From Acidobacteriota bacterium (GTDB lineage Bacteria; Acidobacteriota; Thermoanaerobaculia; UBA5066), in contig RHKY01000037.1 of the NCBI GenBank assembly GCA_008363385.1, positions 1 to 49,307 on the forward strand: a stretch of 49,307 nucleotides of DNA. Reading direction: 5' to 3'. Both the position numbers and the translations under genes were made by a program. A model generated the notes under the pieces. It worked only from the letters and a program-made list of their open reading frames with translations. It did not search any database and was not told the origin of the DNA. This document shows positions 17,777-27,846 of the stretch, piece after piece. Positions within the stretch are counted from its first letter, which is position 1, and each line of letters starts with the position of its first letter.

Positions 17777-19014
17777 CGGGCGGCCGTGGAGAAGAGGCGG
17801 CCCAGGCGCCTCGCCCCCTCGACCAGCTTCTCCGGCGGCTCCTTGGCGAACGTCATCCGGAGGAACCGGCGGCCGTCGCCCTCCACGACGAACGGGGCCC
17901 CGGGGACGAAGGCGACGCGCTCCTCGGCGACCGCCCGCGGGAGCAGCTCCCCGGCGTCGAGCCCGTGCCGGAGCTCCACCCACGTGAAGAGGCCCCCGCG
18001 AGGGTCCGTGAACCGGCAGTCCGCGGGGAAGGACTCTCTCATCGCGCCGAGGAGGATCTCCTTCCTCGCCTCGTAGAAGCCGCGGAGCCCGGAGAGGTGG
18101 GCGTCGTAGTCGTTCTCGGCCAGGTAGAGGTCGATCACGGCGGCCGCGAACGTCGACGAGCAGAGGTCGGAGGCCTGCTTGGCCAGCTCGACCTTAGCGA
18201 GGAACGGCGCGGGGCCCGAGATCCACCCGACGCGCAGGCCGGCGGCCAGCGTCTTCGAGAAGGACCCGAGGTAGGCCGTCCGTCCCGGGATCCGGGACGC
18301 GAGCGGCGTCGGGTCCGCGGGCTCCCCCGGCCCCTCGAACGCGAGCTCGCCGTACGGGTCGTCCTCCAGGACGAAGAGGCCCAGCCGTTCGCACGCCTCG
18401 GCGAGCGCGTCCTTGGCCCCCTTCGTCATCGCCAGGCCCGAGGGGTTCTGGAAGCTCGGGATCGTGTAGAGGGCCTTGACGGGCGTCCCCTCGGCGCGCA
18501 GCCGCCCGACGGTCGAGGCGAGGTGGTCGAGGTCGATCCCCGTGGCGTCGCGGCGGACGCCCACGGGACGGGCCCTCCGCGCCGCGATCGTCCCGAGCGC
18601 GCCGACGTACGTCGGGACCTCGACGAGGATGACGTCCCCCGGGTCGAGGAGGACGCGGGAGGAGAGGTCGAGCCCCTGCTGCGAGCCGGTCGTCAGCAGG
18701 ATCTCCCGGGCCGCGACCGGCAATCCGCGCGCCGTCGAGCGCGCGGCGACCTTCTCGCGCAGCGGCGCGTAGCCGGCGGTGACGTCGTACTGCAGGACCC
18801 GCGTCGGCGCGGTCGCCAGCGCGCGGCTCGCCGCCGCCGAGAGCGCCGCGGCGGGGAACGTCTCGGGGTTCGGGACGCCGGCGGCGAAAGAGAGGACCGT
18901 CGGGTCCGAGAGGAGCGGCGCCAGCGCCCGGATGGGAGAGGGGACGAACGCGCGGGCGTCCAGCGAGAAGAGAGGGGTGAGGGTCGCGGCGAGGTCTTCC
19001 GTCGCGGTGGGCAT
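17773..19014 (-). CDS. PLP-dependent aminotransferase, class I/II fold (LysN-like)
   Basis: The 413-residue fold-type I enzyme shows the PLP lysine in SFSKTLAAGLRVGW, the Asp of LEDDPYGEL and the TGSQQGLDL segment that holds the phosphate. It resembles 2-aminoadipate, valine-pyruvate and aromatic aminotransferases, without the MocR DNA-binding domain; the substrate is not certain. The ATG at 19014 lies 2 nt after the stop of the membrane-protein gene; a longer open frame upstream is a shadow. Its neighbours (a polytopic membrane protein and a SpoIID protein) give no pathway. Confidence 0.88.
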   Translation of the reverse strand: MPTATEDLAATLTPLFSLDARAFVPSPIRALAPLLSDPTVLSFAAGVPNPETFPAAALSAAASRALATAPTRVLQYDVTAGYAPLREKVAARSTARGLPVAAREILLTTGSQQGLDLSSRVLLDPGDVILVEVPTYVGALGTIAARRARPVGVRRDATGIDLDHLASTVGRLRAEGTPVKALYTIPSFQNPSGLAMTKGAKDALAEACERLGLFVLEDDPYGELAFEGPGEPADPTPLASRIPGRTAYLGSFSKTLAAGLRVGWISGPAPFLAKVELAKQASDLCSSTFAAAVIDLYLAENDYDAHLSGLRGFYEARKEILLGAMRESFPADCRFTDPRGGLFTWVELRHGLDAGELLPRAVAEERVAFVPGAPFVVEGDGRRFLRMTFAKEPPEKLVEGARRLGRLFSTAAR

Positions 19015-19016
19015 GG

Positions 19017-20207
19017 TCACTCCGGTCTCGGGGTCCCCGGGGGAGGTACGGCGGGCGCCTCGGAGGGCTCGACCTCCGGCGCGGGCGGGACCTCGACCTC
19101 GGCGGGAAGGGGGGACGCCTCCGCGGGCGGCGCCGGCTCGGAGGGCGGGGCGGGCGCCTCGGGCGGGGGCGGCGGGGGGACCGTGAAGGCGTTCAGGAAC
19201 GCCACGGGCGGCGCCGGGGCGGCGAGCGGGAAGGACGCTCCGGCAGCGGCGGGGGCCGCGGCGGCGGCGGGAGCGCCCCAGAGCGCCACGAACGCCGCGG
19301 TCGTCACCACCTCGACGACGGCGTACGCCGCCATCTCGACGAGCATGAGGACCGCCACGACGCCGAGGAGCGGGACCGAGAACCGGCCGCCGGACATCGC
19401 CGTCATCTGCACGACGACGCGCGGCGCGGCGAAGGCCATGCTGACCGCGGTGCTCGCCGCGAGGAGGAGGAGCAGCAGCAGCAGGGAGCGGCCGAACGAC
19501 CCGCCGAGCTGCCGGATCCCCGCCGCGATCCCGTCCAGCAGCGGCAGGTCGTGCGCGGCGATCGCGCGCTCGCACGAGAGGTTCGCCAGCCGCAGGAGGA
19601 AGGCGAGGGCCACGGCCACGACGACGCAGGCCGCCAGGACGACCACGCCGAGGAGGACGTTCTCGCGCGCGACGGCGAGGGCGAAGGCGAGCACCCCGAG
19701 CGCCGCCACGAGGGCCACGAGGAGCCCGGCGGTCAGGACCAGGTTCACGAGGCCGAAGAAGCGCCAGAAGAGGCGCCGTGCCCCGTCCAGGAAGGCCCCC
19801 GGCCGCCTCAGGCGCGTCGAGGCCGACGGCCCGAGCTCCGGCGCCGCGGCGTCGGCCTCGACGAGGACTCCGACGATCCCGCCCCGCACCCAGGCGGTCG
19901 CCGCCAGGACGAGGCCGCCGAGGAGGAAGGCGACGAGGAGGGCGAAGGCGACGAGGCCGAACGACGGCGACGGCAGGCTCTCCTCGCCGAGGAGCCGCGC
20001 CAGGGCGGGCGGGAGGCCGCCGCCCCCGCCCACCAGCCCCGCGACGACCGGCAGGAAGGCGAGGAGGACGAGGACGACCGCCAGGAGGCTCGAGACGAGG
20101 ACGCAGACGGTGAAGGCGATCTGGACCGCCGGGAGGGCCGGGTGCGCGATCGTGAGCTTCAGCGCCCGCTGGAAGCTCTCGCCGACGGGACGCGTCGCGG
20201 CCCTCAC
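19017..20207 (-). CDS. polytopic membrane protein with Pro-rich tail
   Basis: The 396-residue protein starts with GTG 20207, which shares GTGA with the stop of the DnaC-like gene. It contains six or seven hydrophobic helices (for instance FTVCVLVSSLLAVVLVLLAFL, FGLVAFALLVAFLLGGLVLA, LLVALVAALGVLAFALAVA and SLLLLLLLLAASTAV), joined by short Gly- or Arg-rich loops, resembling the DUF4013/'glycerophosphoryl diester phosphodiesterase membrane domain' type. From about 320 it turns into a tail of Pro, Ala and Glu. No catalytic motif is visible. It may be a permease-like or scaffold protein. Confidence 0.75.
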   Translation of the reverse strand: MRAATRPVGESFQRALKLTIAHPALPAVQIAFTVCVLVSSLLAVVLVLLAFLPVVAGLVGGGGGLPPALARLLGEESLPSPSFGLVAFALLVAFLLGGLVLAATAWVRGGIVGVLVEADAAAPELGPSASTRLRRPGAFLDGARRLFWRFFGLVNLVLTAGLLVALVAALGVLAFALAVARENVLLGVVVLAACVVVAVALAFLLRLANLSCERAIAAHDLPLLDGIAAGIRQLGGSFGRSLLLLLLLLAASTAVSMAFAAPRVVVQMTAMSGGRFSVPLLGVVAVLMLVEMAAYAVVEVVTTAAFVALWGAPAAAAAPAAAGASFPLAAPAPPVAFLNAFTVPPPPPPEAPAPPSEPAPPAEASPLPAEVEVPPAPEVEPSEAPAVPPPGTPRPE

Positions 20208-21064
20208 GCGAAGGCTCGTCCCGGGCGGACCTCGCGGCGGAAGTCCGGCCCCGCCAGCGGCACCAGCTGGCACATCTCGGCCAGACGGCTCCGGACGGCG
20301 CTGCCCACCCGGATCTCGAGCGTCTCGGCGCCCGGACGCTCGGGCTCGTCTCCGTAGTTCGACGTGACGATCGTCAGCCGCTGGCGGTTGTAGCGCGTGT
20401 TCAGGAGGCCGTAGAGGACCTCGCGCACCCAGTCCGTCGGGCGGCGCGACCCCAGCTCGTCGAGGACCAGGAGCGGCGCGTCCCGGTAGGGCCCGACGAT
20501 CTCGTCCGCCGACTCGCCGCCGTCCCGCCCGAACGTCGCCTGGATCCGGTCGAGGAGGTCGCTGAAGTCGCAGAAGAGGCCGGAGAGCCCCTTCGTCTCG
20601 ATCAGCTCCGAGAGGACGGCGACGGCCAGGTGAGTCTTGCCCCGGCCGACCGGCCCCACGATGAGGAGGCCGGCGCTCACCGCCGGGTACTCCTCGACGA
20701 ACCGAGAGGCGAGAGCGCGCGCGGCGCGCTGCGACTCCGAGAGGGGGTTGAAGTTCCGGATCCGGCAGTTGCCGTAGCGGTCCGGGATCCGGGCCGAGCG
20801 CCGCCGCGCCTCCGCGAGCTCGCCCTGACGGCACCGGCAGGGGACGAGCTTCCGCCCGTCGGGCCCGAGCAGGACGCCGAACCCCCGGCAGTCGGGGCAC
20901 GGCGGCGCGGGGGGCGCCACGTCGTCGATCGCCGTCTCCACCGGCCGGATTCTGATCGGAAACGCTCGCCCCGTCGACCACCCCCGCGCCCGCTCCTCCG
21001 GCCCCGTTCGATCGGCAGGCTCGGAGAATCGGACGCACGGCCAACGCCCCATCTCGCGGCTCAC
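20204..21064 (-). CDS. DnaC/IstB-like AAA+ ATPase with zinc motif
   Basis: The 286-residue protein has a Walker A motif GPVGRGKT at 137-144, a Walker B region PLLVLDELGSRR, and sensor residues in IVTSNY. Before the ATPase core there is a CxxC-x16-CxC cluster (Cys56, Cys59, Cys76, Cys78) that may bind zinc. It fits the DnaC/DnaI helicase-loader family, with a core about as long as E. coli DnaC and an extra N-terminus; the true start might be internal, and GTG 21064 is only the longest option. No transposase or replication gene is adjacent, so it is more likely a chromosomal loader than IstB of an IS21 element. Confidence 0.8.
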   Translation of the reverse strand: MSREMGRWPCVRFSEPADRTGPEERARGWSTGRAFPIRIRPVETAIDDVAPPAPPCPDCRGFGVLLGPDGRKLVPCRCRQGELAEARRRSARIPDRYGNCRIRNFNPLSESQRAARALASRFVEEYPAVSAGLLIVGPVGRGKTHLAVAVLSELIETKGLSGLFCDFSDLLDRIQATFGRDGGESADEIVGPYRDAPLLVLDELGSRRPTDWVREVLYGLLNTRYNRQRLTIVTSNYGDEPERPGAETLEIRVGSAVRSRLAEMCQLVPLAGPDFRREVRPGRAFA

Positions 21065-21085
21065 AGAACGTAGAATGGAGCTCTG

Positions 21086-21129
21086 ACCCCCGGGTCGGAC
21101 CCCCGGGTCGGGTCTCGCGGGTCTCGCGG
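21086..21129. repeat. two short tandem repeats in the gap before the DnaC-like gene
   Basis: A 13-nt unit (ACCCCCGGGTCGG) occurs twice in tandem at 21086-21111, directly followed by a 9-nt unit (GTCTCGCGG) twice at 21112-21129. It looks like slippage-derived simple sequence; no function is assigned. Confidence 0.7.
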
Positions 21130-21163
21130 GTCGCCGGAGATGCGGCCGAAAGGTGGGGGGAAC

Positions 21164-21194
21164 GGGGGGAGGACCGGGCGGCGGTCCTCCCCCC
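21164..21194 (-). terminator. perfect 12-bp hairpin after the sigma factor gene
   Basis: GGGGGGAGGACC (21164-21175) pairs perfectly with 21183-21194 across a 7-nt loop, 2 nt after the sigma factor stop (minus strand). No T-run follows, so it is a strong GC stem of the kind that ends transcription or protects the mRNA end, not a classical intrinsic terminator. Confidence 0.6.
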
Positions 21195-21196
21195 GA

Positions 21197-22084
21197 TCAG
21201 TTCAGATAGGCCTTGAGGGCGCGCCCCTTCAGGCTCCGCCGGATCCGCGACAGGGCCTGCGCTTCGATCTGCCGGACCCTCTCCCGCGAGAGCTTCAGCT
21301 CCTCGCCGATCTCCTGGAGCGTCATCGGCTCGCGCTCCTTGTCGCTGCCGTCCTCGGCGATCCCGAAGCGGCGGCAGAGGACCGCGCGCTCCTTCGGGCG
21401 CAGCTCGTCGAGGATCCCGCGGGTCTGCTCGATCGAGGAGCGCTTGAAGAGCTCCTCGTCCGCGGGCGCCACCGCCGTCTGCTCCAGCGTCTCCTCGAGG
21501 GTCCTCTCCTGCTCCTCGCCGAGCCCGCCGGAGAGGCTCTCCGCCGTGCGGGAGATCGTCAGGAGCGTCTCCACCTCCGACTCGTGCAGCTCGGCCCGCG
21601 CGGCGATCTCGTCCACCGTCGGCTCGCGGCCCAGCTCGCGCGTCAGGGCCTCCTTCACGCGGCCGACGCGGGACTGGAGCGCCGCCTGCTTGTGAGGCAG
21701 ACGCAGGGCGCCCGCCTGCTCGGCCAGCGCGTGCGAGATCGCCTGGCGCACCCACCAGACGGCGTAGGTGATGAACTTCACCCCCCGCTCCGGGTCGAAG
21801 CGGCGGGCGGCCTGCAGGAGGCCGATGTTCCCCTCGTTGATCAGGTCGAGGAACGAGACCTCCGTCGAGTGGAACTTCTTGGCGTAGGAGACGACGAACC
21901 GCAGGTTGGCCCGGACGAGGTGGTCGATCGCCTCGCTGCGCTTCTCCTCGGGCGTCGAGGGGTCCTGGATGACGCGTCCCAGCTCGCGCTCCTCCTCGGA
22001 GGCGAGCGGCGAGTACCGCGAGATCTCCTCGAGGTACCGGCGCAGCACGGCCGAGTCCTCGTCCCTTCGGTGCCGGGGAGCCAC
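21197..22084 (-). CDS. sigma-70 family RNA polymerase sigma factor (RpoH/RpoS-like)
   Basis: The 295-residue protein has region 2 (about 50-125) with the core-binding FLDLINEGNIGLLQAARRFDPERG and the promoter-melting/-10 helix FITYAVWWVRQAI, regions 3.0-3.2, and a region 4 helix-turn-helix at its end (TLQEIGEELKLSRERVRQIE). There is no region 1.1 or non-conserved insert, and it is far shorter than a housekeeping sigma, so a group 2/3 alternative sigma like RpoH or RpoS is most likely. It follows hspR by 37 nt and so may belong to the heat-shock unit. The GTG start has AATAAT 6 nt upstream, so a leaderless mRNA from its own promoter is possible. Confidence 0.88.
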   Translation of the reverse strand: MAPRHRRDEDSAVLRRYLEEISRYSPLASEEERELGRVIQDPSTPEEKRSEAIDHLVRANLRFVVSYAKKFHSTEVSFLDLINEGNIGLLQAARRFDPERGVKFITYAVWWVRQAISHALAEQAGALRLPHKQAALQSRVGRVKEALTRELGREPTVDEIAARAELHESEVETLLTISRTAESLSGGLGEEQERTLEETLEQTAVAPADEELFKRSSIEQTRGILDELRPKERAVLCRRFGIAEDGSDKEREPMTLQEIGEELKLSRERVRQIEAQALSRIRRSLKGRALKAYLN

Positions 22085-22090
22085 GCCGGG

Positions 22091-22096
22091 ATTATT
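22091..22096 (-). promoter_or_regulatory. -10-like element close to the sigma factor start
   Basis: AATAAT on the minus strand (5/6 match to TATAAT) ends 6 nt before the GTG at 22084. No Shine-Dalgarno sequence precedes the GTG. It lies in the 37-nt gap after hspR. Confidence 0.4.
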
Positions 22097-22121
22097 CCTC
22101 AGCCGGCCCCGGCCGGACAGG

Positions 22122-22550
22122 TCACGAGCGGCGGCGCACCAGGGGAGCCGCGCGGCGCAGGACGAGGGCCCCCGCCTCGGGCCCGGGCCCCGCCCCCCGC
22201 GAGGCGTGGTCCGCGGCCAGCGCGCGGAACGCCTCCATGAGCCGTTCGACCTCCCCCTCCATCCGCGAGAGCCTCGACCTCAGCTCCAGGATCACCTCGA
22301 CGCCGGCGAGGTTGACGCCCAGGTCGCGGGTCAGCGTCAGGATCATCTCCAGCCGCTCGACGGTCTCGCGGTCGTACAGGCGCGTGTTCCCGGACGAGCG
22401 GGTGGGGCGGATGAGGCCTTCGCGCTCGTAGAGCCGGAGCGTCTGCGGGTGGACGCCGAAACGCTCGGCGACCGTCCCGATGAAGACGTACTCCTCGCCG
22501 CGGACGCTCTCGCCGGGCCGCGCCCCCCCTCTCGTCGTCCTTCGCAACAT
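22122..22550 (-). CDS. hspR: MerR-family heat-shock repressor HspR
   Basis: The 142-residue protein contains a MerR-type winged helix-turn-helix (VFIGTVAERFGVHPQTLRLYEREGLIRPTRSSGNTRLYD, about 22-60) followed by a dimerising coiled coil (about 75-115). The HPQTLRLYE wording is typical of HspR. HspR represses dnaK-type operons by binding HAIR sites and uses DnaK as co-repressor. The gene follows dnaK directly (57 nt gap), which supports an autoregulated dnaK-hspR unit. The start at 22550 has AGGAGAGG immediately before it. Confidence 0.85.
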   Translation of the reverse strand: MLRRTTRGGARPGESVRGEEYVFIGTVAERFGVHPQTLRLYEREGLIRPTRSSGNTRLYDRETVERLEMILTLTRDLGVNLAGVEVILELRSRLSRMEGEVERLMEAFRALAADHASRGAGPGPEAGALVLRRAAPLVRRRS

Positions 22551-22607
22551 CCTCTCCTGCTGGCGGCCGGCCGGGGGCGGCCGCCCCGCGGCGCCCGCGA
22601 GCGGCCC

Positions 22608-24512
<1,905 letters not shown>

Positions 24513-24542
24513 TGCGATCCTCCAGATCCCATGTCGACGGAG

Positions 24543-24572
24543 AATCTAAGACCTTAGCGCGGTTTTGTCAAG
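24543..24572 (-). promoter_or_regulatory. dnaK promoter with possible HspR operator
   Basis: On the minus strand TTGACA (24571-24566) is a perfect -35, followed after 17 nt by TAGATT (24548-24543) as a -10. CTAAG-GT-CTTAG (24557-24546) is an inverted repeat overlapping the -10. CTTGACA-N7-GCTAAGG (24572-24552) resembles a degenerate HAIR site (consensus CTTGAGT-N7-ACTCAAG), with 9 of 14 positions equal. This is the best consensus promoter in the window. Confidence 0.7.
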
Positions 24573-24616
24573 TTTTGCTCCGCACGGATCTCCAGCAACG
24601 AGGAAGATCACGTAAC

Positions 24617-25921
24617 TCAATTCACTACAATTACTTCCTTGCGAGTCACCGGTTTGACGACGGTATCGCCCACCGGCTCCCCCGAGCGGACGTGGTGCGA
24701 GAGGAACAGGTCCGGATCGGTCTTCCCCTCGGGGTCCAGCCCGACGAGGTAGTACTTCCCCTTGTCGGGCTGGAGGATGTACCGGAACGGCCTCCCCCAC
24801 GGGTCCCGGGCCTCCTCCGCGCTGACGAGGCGGCTGGCCACGACCACGTCCAGGGACTGCGGGAACCGCCCGACCGTCAGGTAGAACGAGTCCACGGCCT
24901 CGGCGAGCCGCCTCAGGCGCCCCAGGGACGCCGACTTCTCCAGCCCCTGGAGGACCGGGTGCGCCGGACCGCCGGCCGGGAGCACGTTCAAGAGGTTCCT
25001 CGGCTGCATCCGCGCGCCCAGGAAGACGACCGCGCAGACGGCGGCCGCGAGCGCCAGGGCGACGGCGCCGCTCCCGGCGGGCCGGCGGGCGGGCACCTCG
25101 ACCGAAGGCGCCCCGTCGGTCAGGAGGAGGCCCTTGACCTCGTCGATGAGCCCGCGGGTCAGGAGCTCGTAGACCGCCTTCGTCCCCTCGAAGTCCGACA
25201 GGAACGTCCGCTCCACGATGTCCCCCACCGAGCGCCGGCCGTCGACGAGCTCGTAGACGGCCCACTCCGCGCGGGTGACCCGGATCGGCTCCTCCCGCCC
25301 CTGCCGGGCGCGGCGCTCGAACGTCGACTCACCGATCTCCTCGGCGTGCTCGTCGGCCTCCGCCGGCACGACCCGCTGCGAGACCGGGACCCGCTGGTAG
25401 ACGACGTCGGGCGAGCGGACGACCTTCGAGATGATCGGCCACTCGTCGAGCATTCGGGCGCCTTCCATCAGGAGGCTCTCGACGCCGATCGGGGTGACGA
25501 ACTCGTGGTCGTAGTCGACGTGGTCCTGCTGGGCGAAGACGTAGTCGCCGTCGGTCCACCGGAAGAGCGCGTACGTGATCTTCCGGATCTGGGCGTCGAG
25601 GCCGGTCCTCAGGTCTTCGGCCGTGCAGAAGCCGTGCTTCAGCAGGATGAACCCGAGCCGCTGGAGCGTCTCGCTCTGGATCTCCAGCGCCCGCGCCAGC
25701 TGCTCCCCGGAGAGGCGCCGCGTCTTGACGAGCACCGTCCCCAGCCGCGTGTCCATCCGGCGGGCGGCCGACTCCGCCGAGACCAGCTTCCCCTCGTCGA
25801 AGCCGAGGGCGACCGTGTCGTCCGGGCTCTTGAGCGTCAGGACGCCCGTCTTCCGCTGCAGGGAGATCAGCTGGAGGATGTCCGAGAGCGAGAAGTCGCG
25901 GAGGGTCCCTTCCAGCGCCAC
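24617..25921 (-). CDS. DUF4388 (PATAN) protein with membrane helix and GspG-like C-terminal domain
   Basis: The 434-residue protein begins with a DUF4388/PATAN domain (MALEGTLRDFSLSDILQLISLQRKTG, about 1-100), then a helical linker, a second winged-helix-like segment (about 215-265, WAVYELVDGRRSVGDIVERTFL), one hydrophobic helix (about 285-305) and a C-terminal part (about 330-430) with RDPWGRPFRYILQPDKGKYYLVGLDPEG. That last part has the calcium-site/beta-sheet look of type II secretion pseudopilin GspG, without an N-terminal pilin helix. PATAN proteins are common in surface motility and signalling in deltaproteobacteria and acidobacteria. It follows the TPR gene by 9 nt. The combination of domains is unusual. 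Confidence 0.75.
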   Translation of the reverse strand: MALEGTLRDFSLSDILQLISLQRKTGVLTLKSPDDTVALGFDEGKLVSAESAARRMDTRLGTVLVKTRRLSGEQLARALEIQSETLQRLGFILLKHGFCTAEDLRTGLDAQIRKITYALFRWTDGDYVFAQQDHVDYDHEFVTPIGVESLLMEGARMLDEWPIISKVVRSPDVVYQRVPVSQRVVPAEADEHAEEIGESTFERRARQGREEPIRVTRAEWAVYELVDGRRSVGDIVERTFLSDFEGTKAVYELLTRGLIDEVKGLLLTDGAPSVEVPARRPAGSGAVALALAAAVCAVVFLGARMQPRNLLNVLPAGGPAHPVLQGLEKSASLGRLRRLAEAVDSFYLTVGRFPQSLDVVVASRLVSAEEARDPWGRPFRYILQPDKGKYYLVGLDPEGKTDPDLFLSHHVRSGEPVGDTVVKPVTRKEVIVVN

Positions 25922-25930
25922 GACGCCTCC

Positions 25931-27769
25931 TCAGCCCTTCCGGCGCAGCCGGAGCTGCCCGAGGACGAAGCCCGTCAGGGCCGCCAGGACGGGGAGGGAG
26001 AGCGCGGCCCACGCCGGCGCGGCGCCGGGCCGCGGGGAGACGACCCATCGGTCCCACCCGGCCGCGGCCGTCACGCCGCAGACGAAGAGCGTGAGCGGGA
26101 CGACCGCCCGCGCCGCGGCCCCGTCGGAGAACGCCGCCGAGCCGGGGAGGACCAGGTTCAGGGCGAGCCGGAGGCGCTCGGAGAGGGACCGGCGCCGCTT
26201 GACCTCCTCGACCTTCTGCAGCTTCGTCTCGATGGAGACGCCGTCCTTCTTGAGGTAGACGTGCACGCACTGCGAGCAGAGCATCGCGCTCTCCCCCTGC
26301 GGCTTGCACCGGCGGCAGAACGTCCGGGCGCACTTCTGGCACTCGACCGCGTAGCCCCCGAGCCTCTGGCGGCGGCGGTCCAGGAGGACGGCCCCCGGCA
26401 CCGCCAGGAGCGCCGCCCAGAGGAGCGGCGTGCTCCACGCGGCCGCCGACCGGTACGTCCGGAAGTGGCCGAGCAGCCGGCGGCTCCGCGCGTCGCCGGA
26501 GAGCGCGCGCACCTTCTGGCGAGCCTCGTCGAGCGAGTAGTCCAGGGAGACGACCTTCACCGCGCCGGGCTGGTCCTGGTACCGCTGGACGGTGCGGGCG
26601 TCCAGGGCGCGGGCCTCCTGGAGCGTCTGCGCGGCCTCGATCGTCCGGAAGGTCTCGGCGAAGACGAGGGAGAGGTTGTACCGGGCGGCCACGTCCCGGG
26701 CGTTGCGCTCGAGGGCCTTCTGGAAGTCCTCCTGCGCCGAGCCGAAGTCGCCGTCGACGAACCGGATGTTGCCGCGGTTGACGAGGCAGCGCGAGTCGGC
26801 CTCGGAGAGGCGCGAGCCCGCCGTGTACTCCGACACCGCGCGGTCGTTCTGCCCCAGCGACTGGTAGAGCCGGCCGAGGAGGAAGTGGACGTCCACGTCG
26901 TCGGTGAGGACGTTCTTCACCGCCTCCAGGTCGTCCAGGACCCTCTGGTCGTAGCGCCGCTCCGCCAGCGCCTCGGCGCCGCGGAGGATCGGCGAGGCGC
27001 CGACGGCCATCTCGTAGCCGACCCGGTCGAGGAGGGGGAGGGCGGGGACGAGGGCGAGGACGCCCGCCGCCCCCAGGACCTTCTGCACGCGGCCGGCGTA
27101 GCCCCAGGTGGCGACGAAGAGGGCGATCGCCAGCCAGACCAGGTCGAGGCCGAGGACGAGAGGGAGGAGCAGCGCGAGCCAGGCGGCCGCCACGTCGAGC
27201 GGGGGACGGAGCCTGCGGGCCGCGATCTCGCGCAGGTCGTGGAGGAGCCGCCGGCCGTACTCCAGGACGAGGAGGAGGACGAGGGCCAGACCGGTCGCGG
27301 CCGCCGCGGCCGCCAGGAGACAGACTGTCCGCAGGCCCAGGACGCGGCGGGCCTCCCGGTCGGCGAAGGTGGCTTTCACCGCGGCGAGGACGGCCCCTGG
27401 CACCTTCGTCCACCGCCCGGCGGCCGTGGAGACGGAGACGACCCCCCACCGCGCCTCCGGCAGCTCCGGGTCCAGGGCGACCGCCGCCTTCAGCGACGCC
27501 TCGGCCCGGTCCACGTAGCCCGATAGCAGCTCCTTGCGCGCCAGGAGCGTCGCGGCCAGCGCCATGTCCGTCAGCCGCCGCACCCCGATCTTCCTCGCGT
27601 GGCGCGTGATCTCCTCCACCCGAGAGGCGGCCAGCTCGGCGTCCCCTTCCTCGTGCGCCGCCAGCCACGAGAACCAGGGCGCGCGGATCTGCCTGCGGAA
27701 GGCGGTCTCGGTCGACTCGCCGGGGCCGACCAGGACCTGGGCGGCCGCCGGGACCCCCGCGCCGAGCAC
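25931..27769 (-). CDS. TPR membrane protein with a Cys-rich zinc-ribbon-like segment
   Basis: From the GTG at 27769 the protein has 612 residues. It has a secreted-type N-terminal TPR region (about 20-125), two or three membrane helices (CLLAAAAAATGLALVLLLVL, AAAWLALLLPLVLGLDLVWL and neighbours), a second TPR set (about 250-400), one more helix, and then CQKCARTFC-RRC and SAMLCSQC (eight Cys in all, a probable double zinc site) with two final helices. In the same frame, directly upstream of the GTG, lies a strong signal-peptide core (residues WPRALALAAALLPVLG, ending AAAQ), which would be lost with the GTG start. A CTG at 27850, overlapping the upstream TGA as CTGA, restores it (639 residues). 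I recognise no named family. Confidence 0.75.
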   Translation of the reverse strand: MLGAGVPAAAQVLVGPGESTETAFRRQIRAPWFSWLAAHEEGDAELAASRVEEITRHARKIGVRRLTDMALAATLLARKELLSGYVDRAEASLKAAVALDPELPEARWGVVSVSTAAGRWTKVPGAVLAAVKATFADREARRVLGLRTVCLLAAAAAATGLALVLLLVLEYGRRLLHDLREIAARRLRPPLDVAAAWLALLLPLVLGLDLVWLAIALFVATWGYAGRVQKVLGAAGVLALVPALPLLDRVGYEMAVGASPILRGAEALAERRYDQRVLDDLEAVKNVLTDDVDVHFLLGRLYQSLGQNDRAVSEYTAGSRLSEADSRCLVNRGNIRFVDGDFGSAQEDFQKALERNARDVAARYNLSLVFAETFRTIEAAQTLQEARALDARTVQRYQDQPGAVKVVSLDYSLDEARQKVRALSGDARSRRLLGHFRTYRSAAAWSTPLLWAALLAVPGAVLLDRRRQRLGGYAVECQKCARTFCRRCKPQGESAMLCSQCVHVYLKKDGVSIETKLQKVEEVKRRRSLSERLRLALNLVLPGSAAFSDGAAARAVVPLTLFVCGVTAAAGWDRWVVSPRPGAAPAWAALSLPVLAALTGFVLGQLRLRRKG

Positions 27770-27846
27770 CGGCAGGAGCGCCGCGGCCAGCGCGAGCGCC
27801 CGGGGCCACGCCGGCCCGCGGGGCGGCCTGGTGCCGTGGTCCCCTC

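Noticed and set aside
20204-21064. IstB of an IS21-type insertion sequence
   Set aside because: No IstA transposase, terminal repeats or target duplication nearby.
22574-22587. GC-rich palindrome GGGGCGGCCGCCCC between dnaK and hspR
   Set aside because: A short self-complementary run with no loop. It could be a weak stem, but it is expected by chance in such GC-rich DNA.
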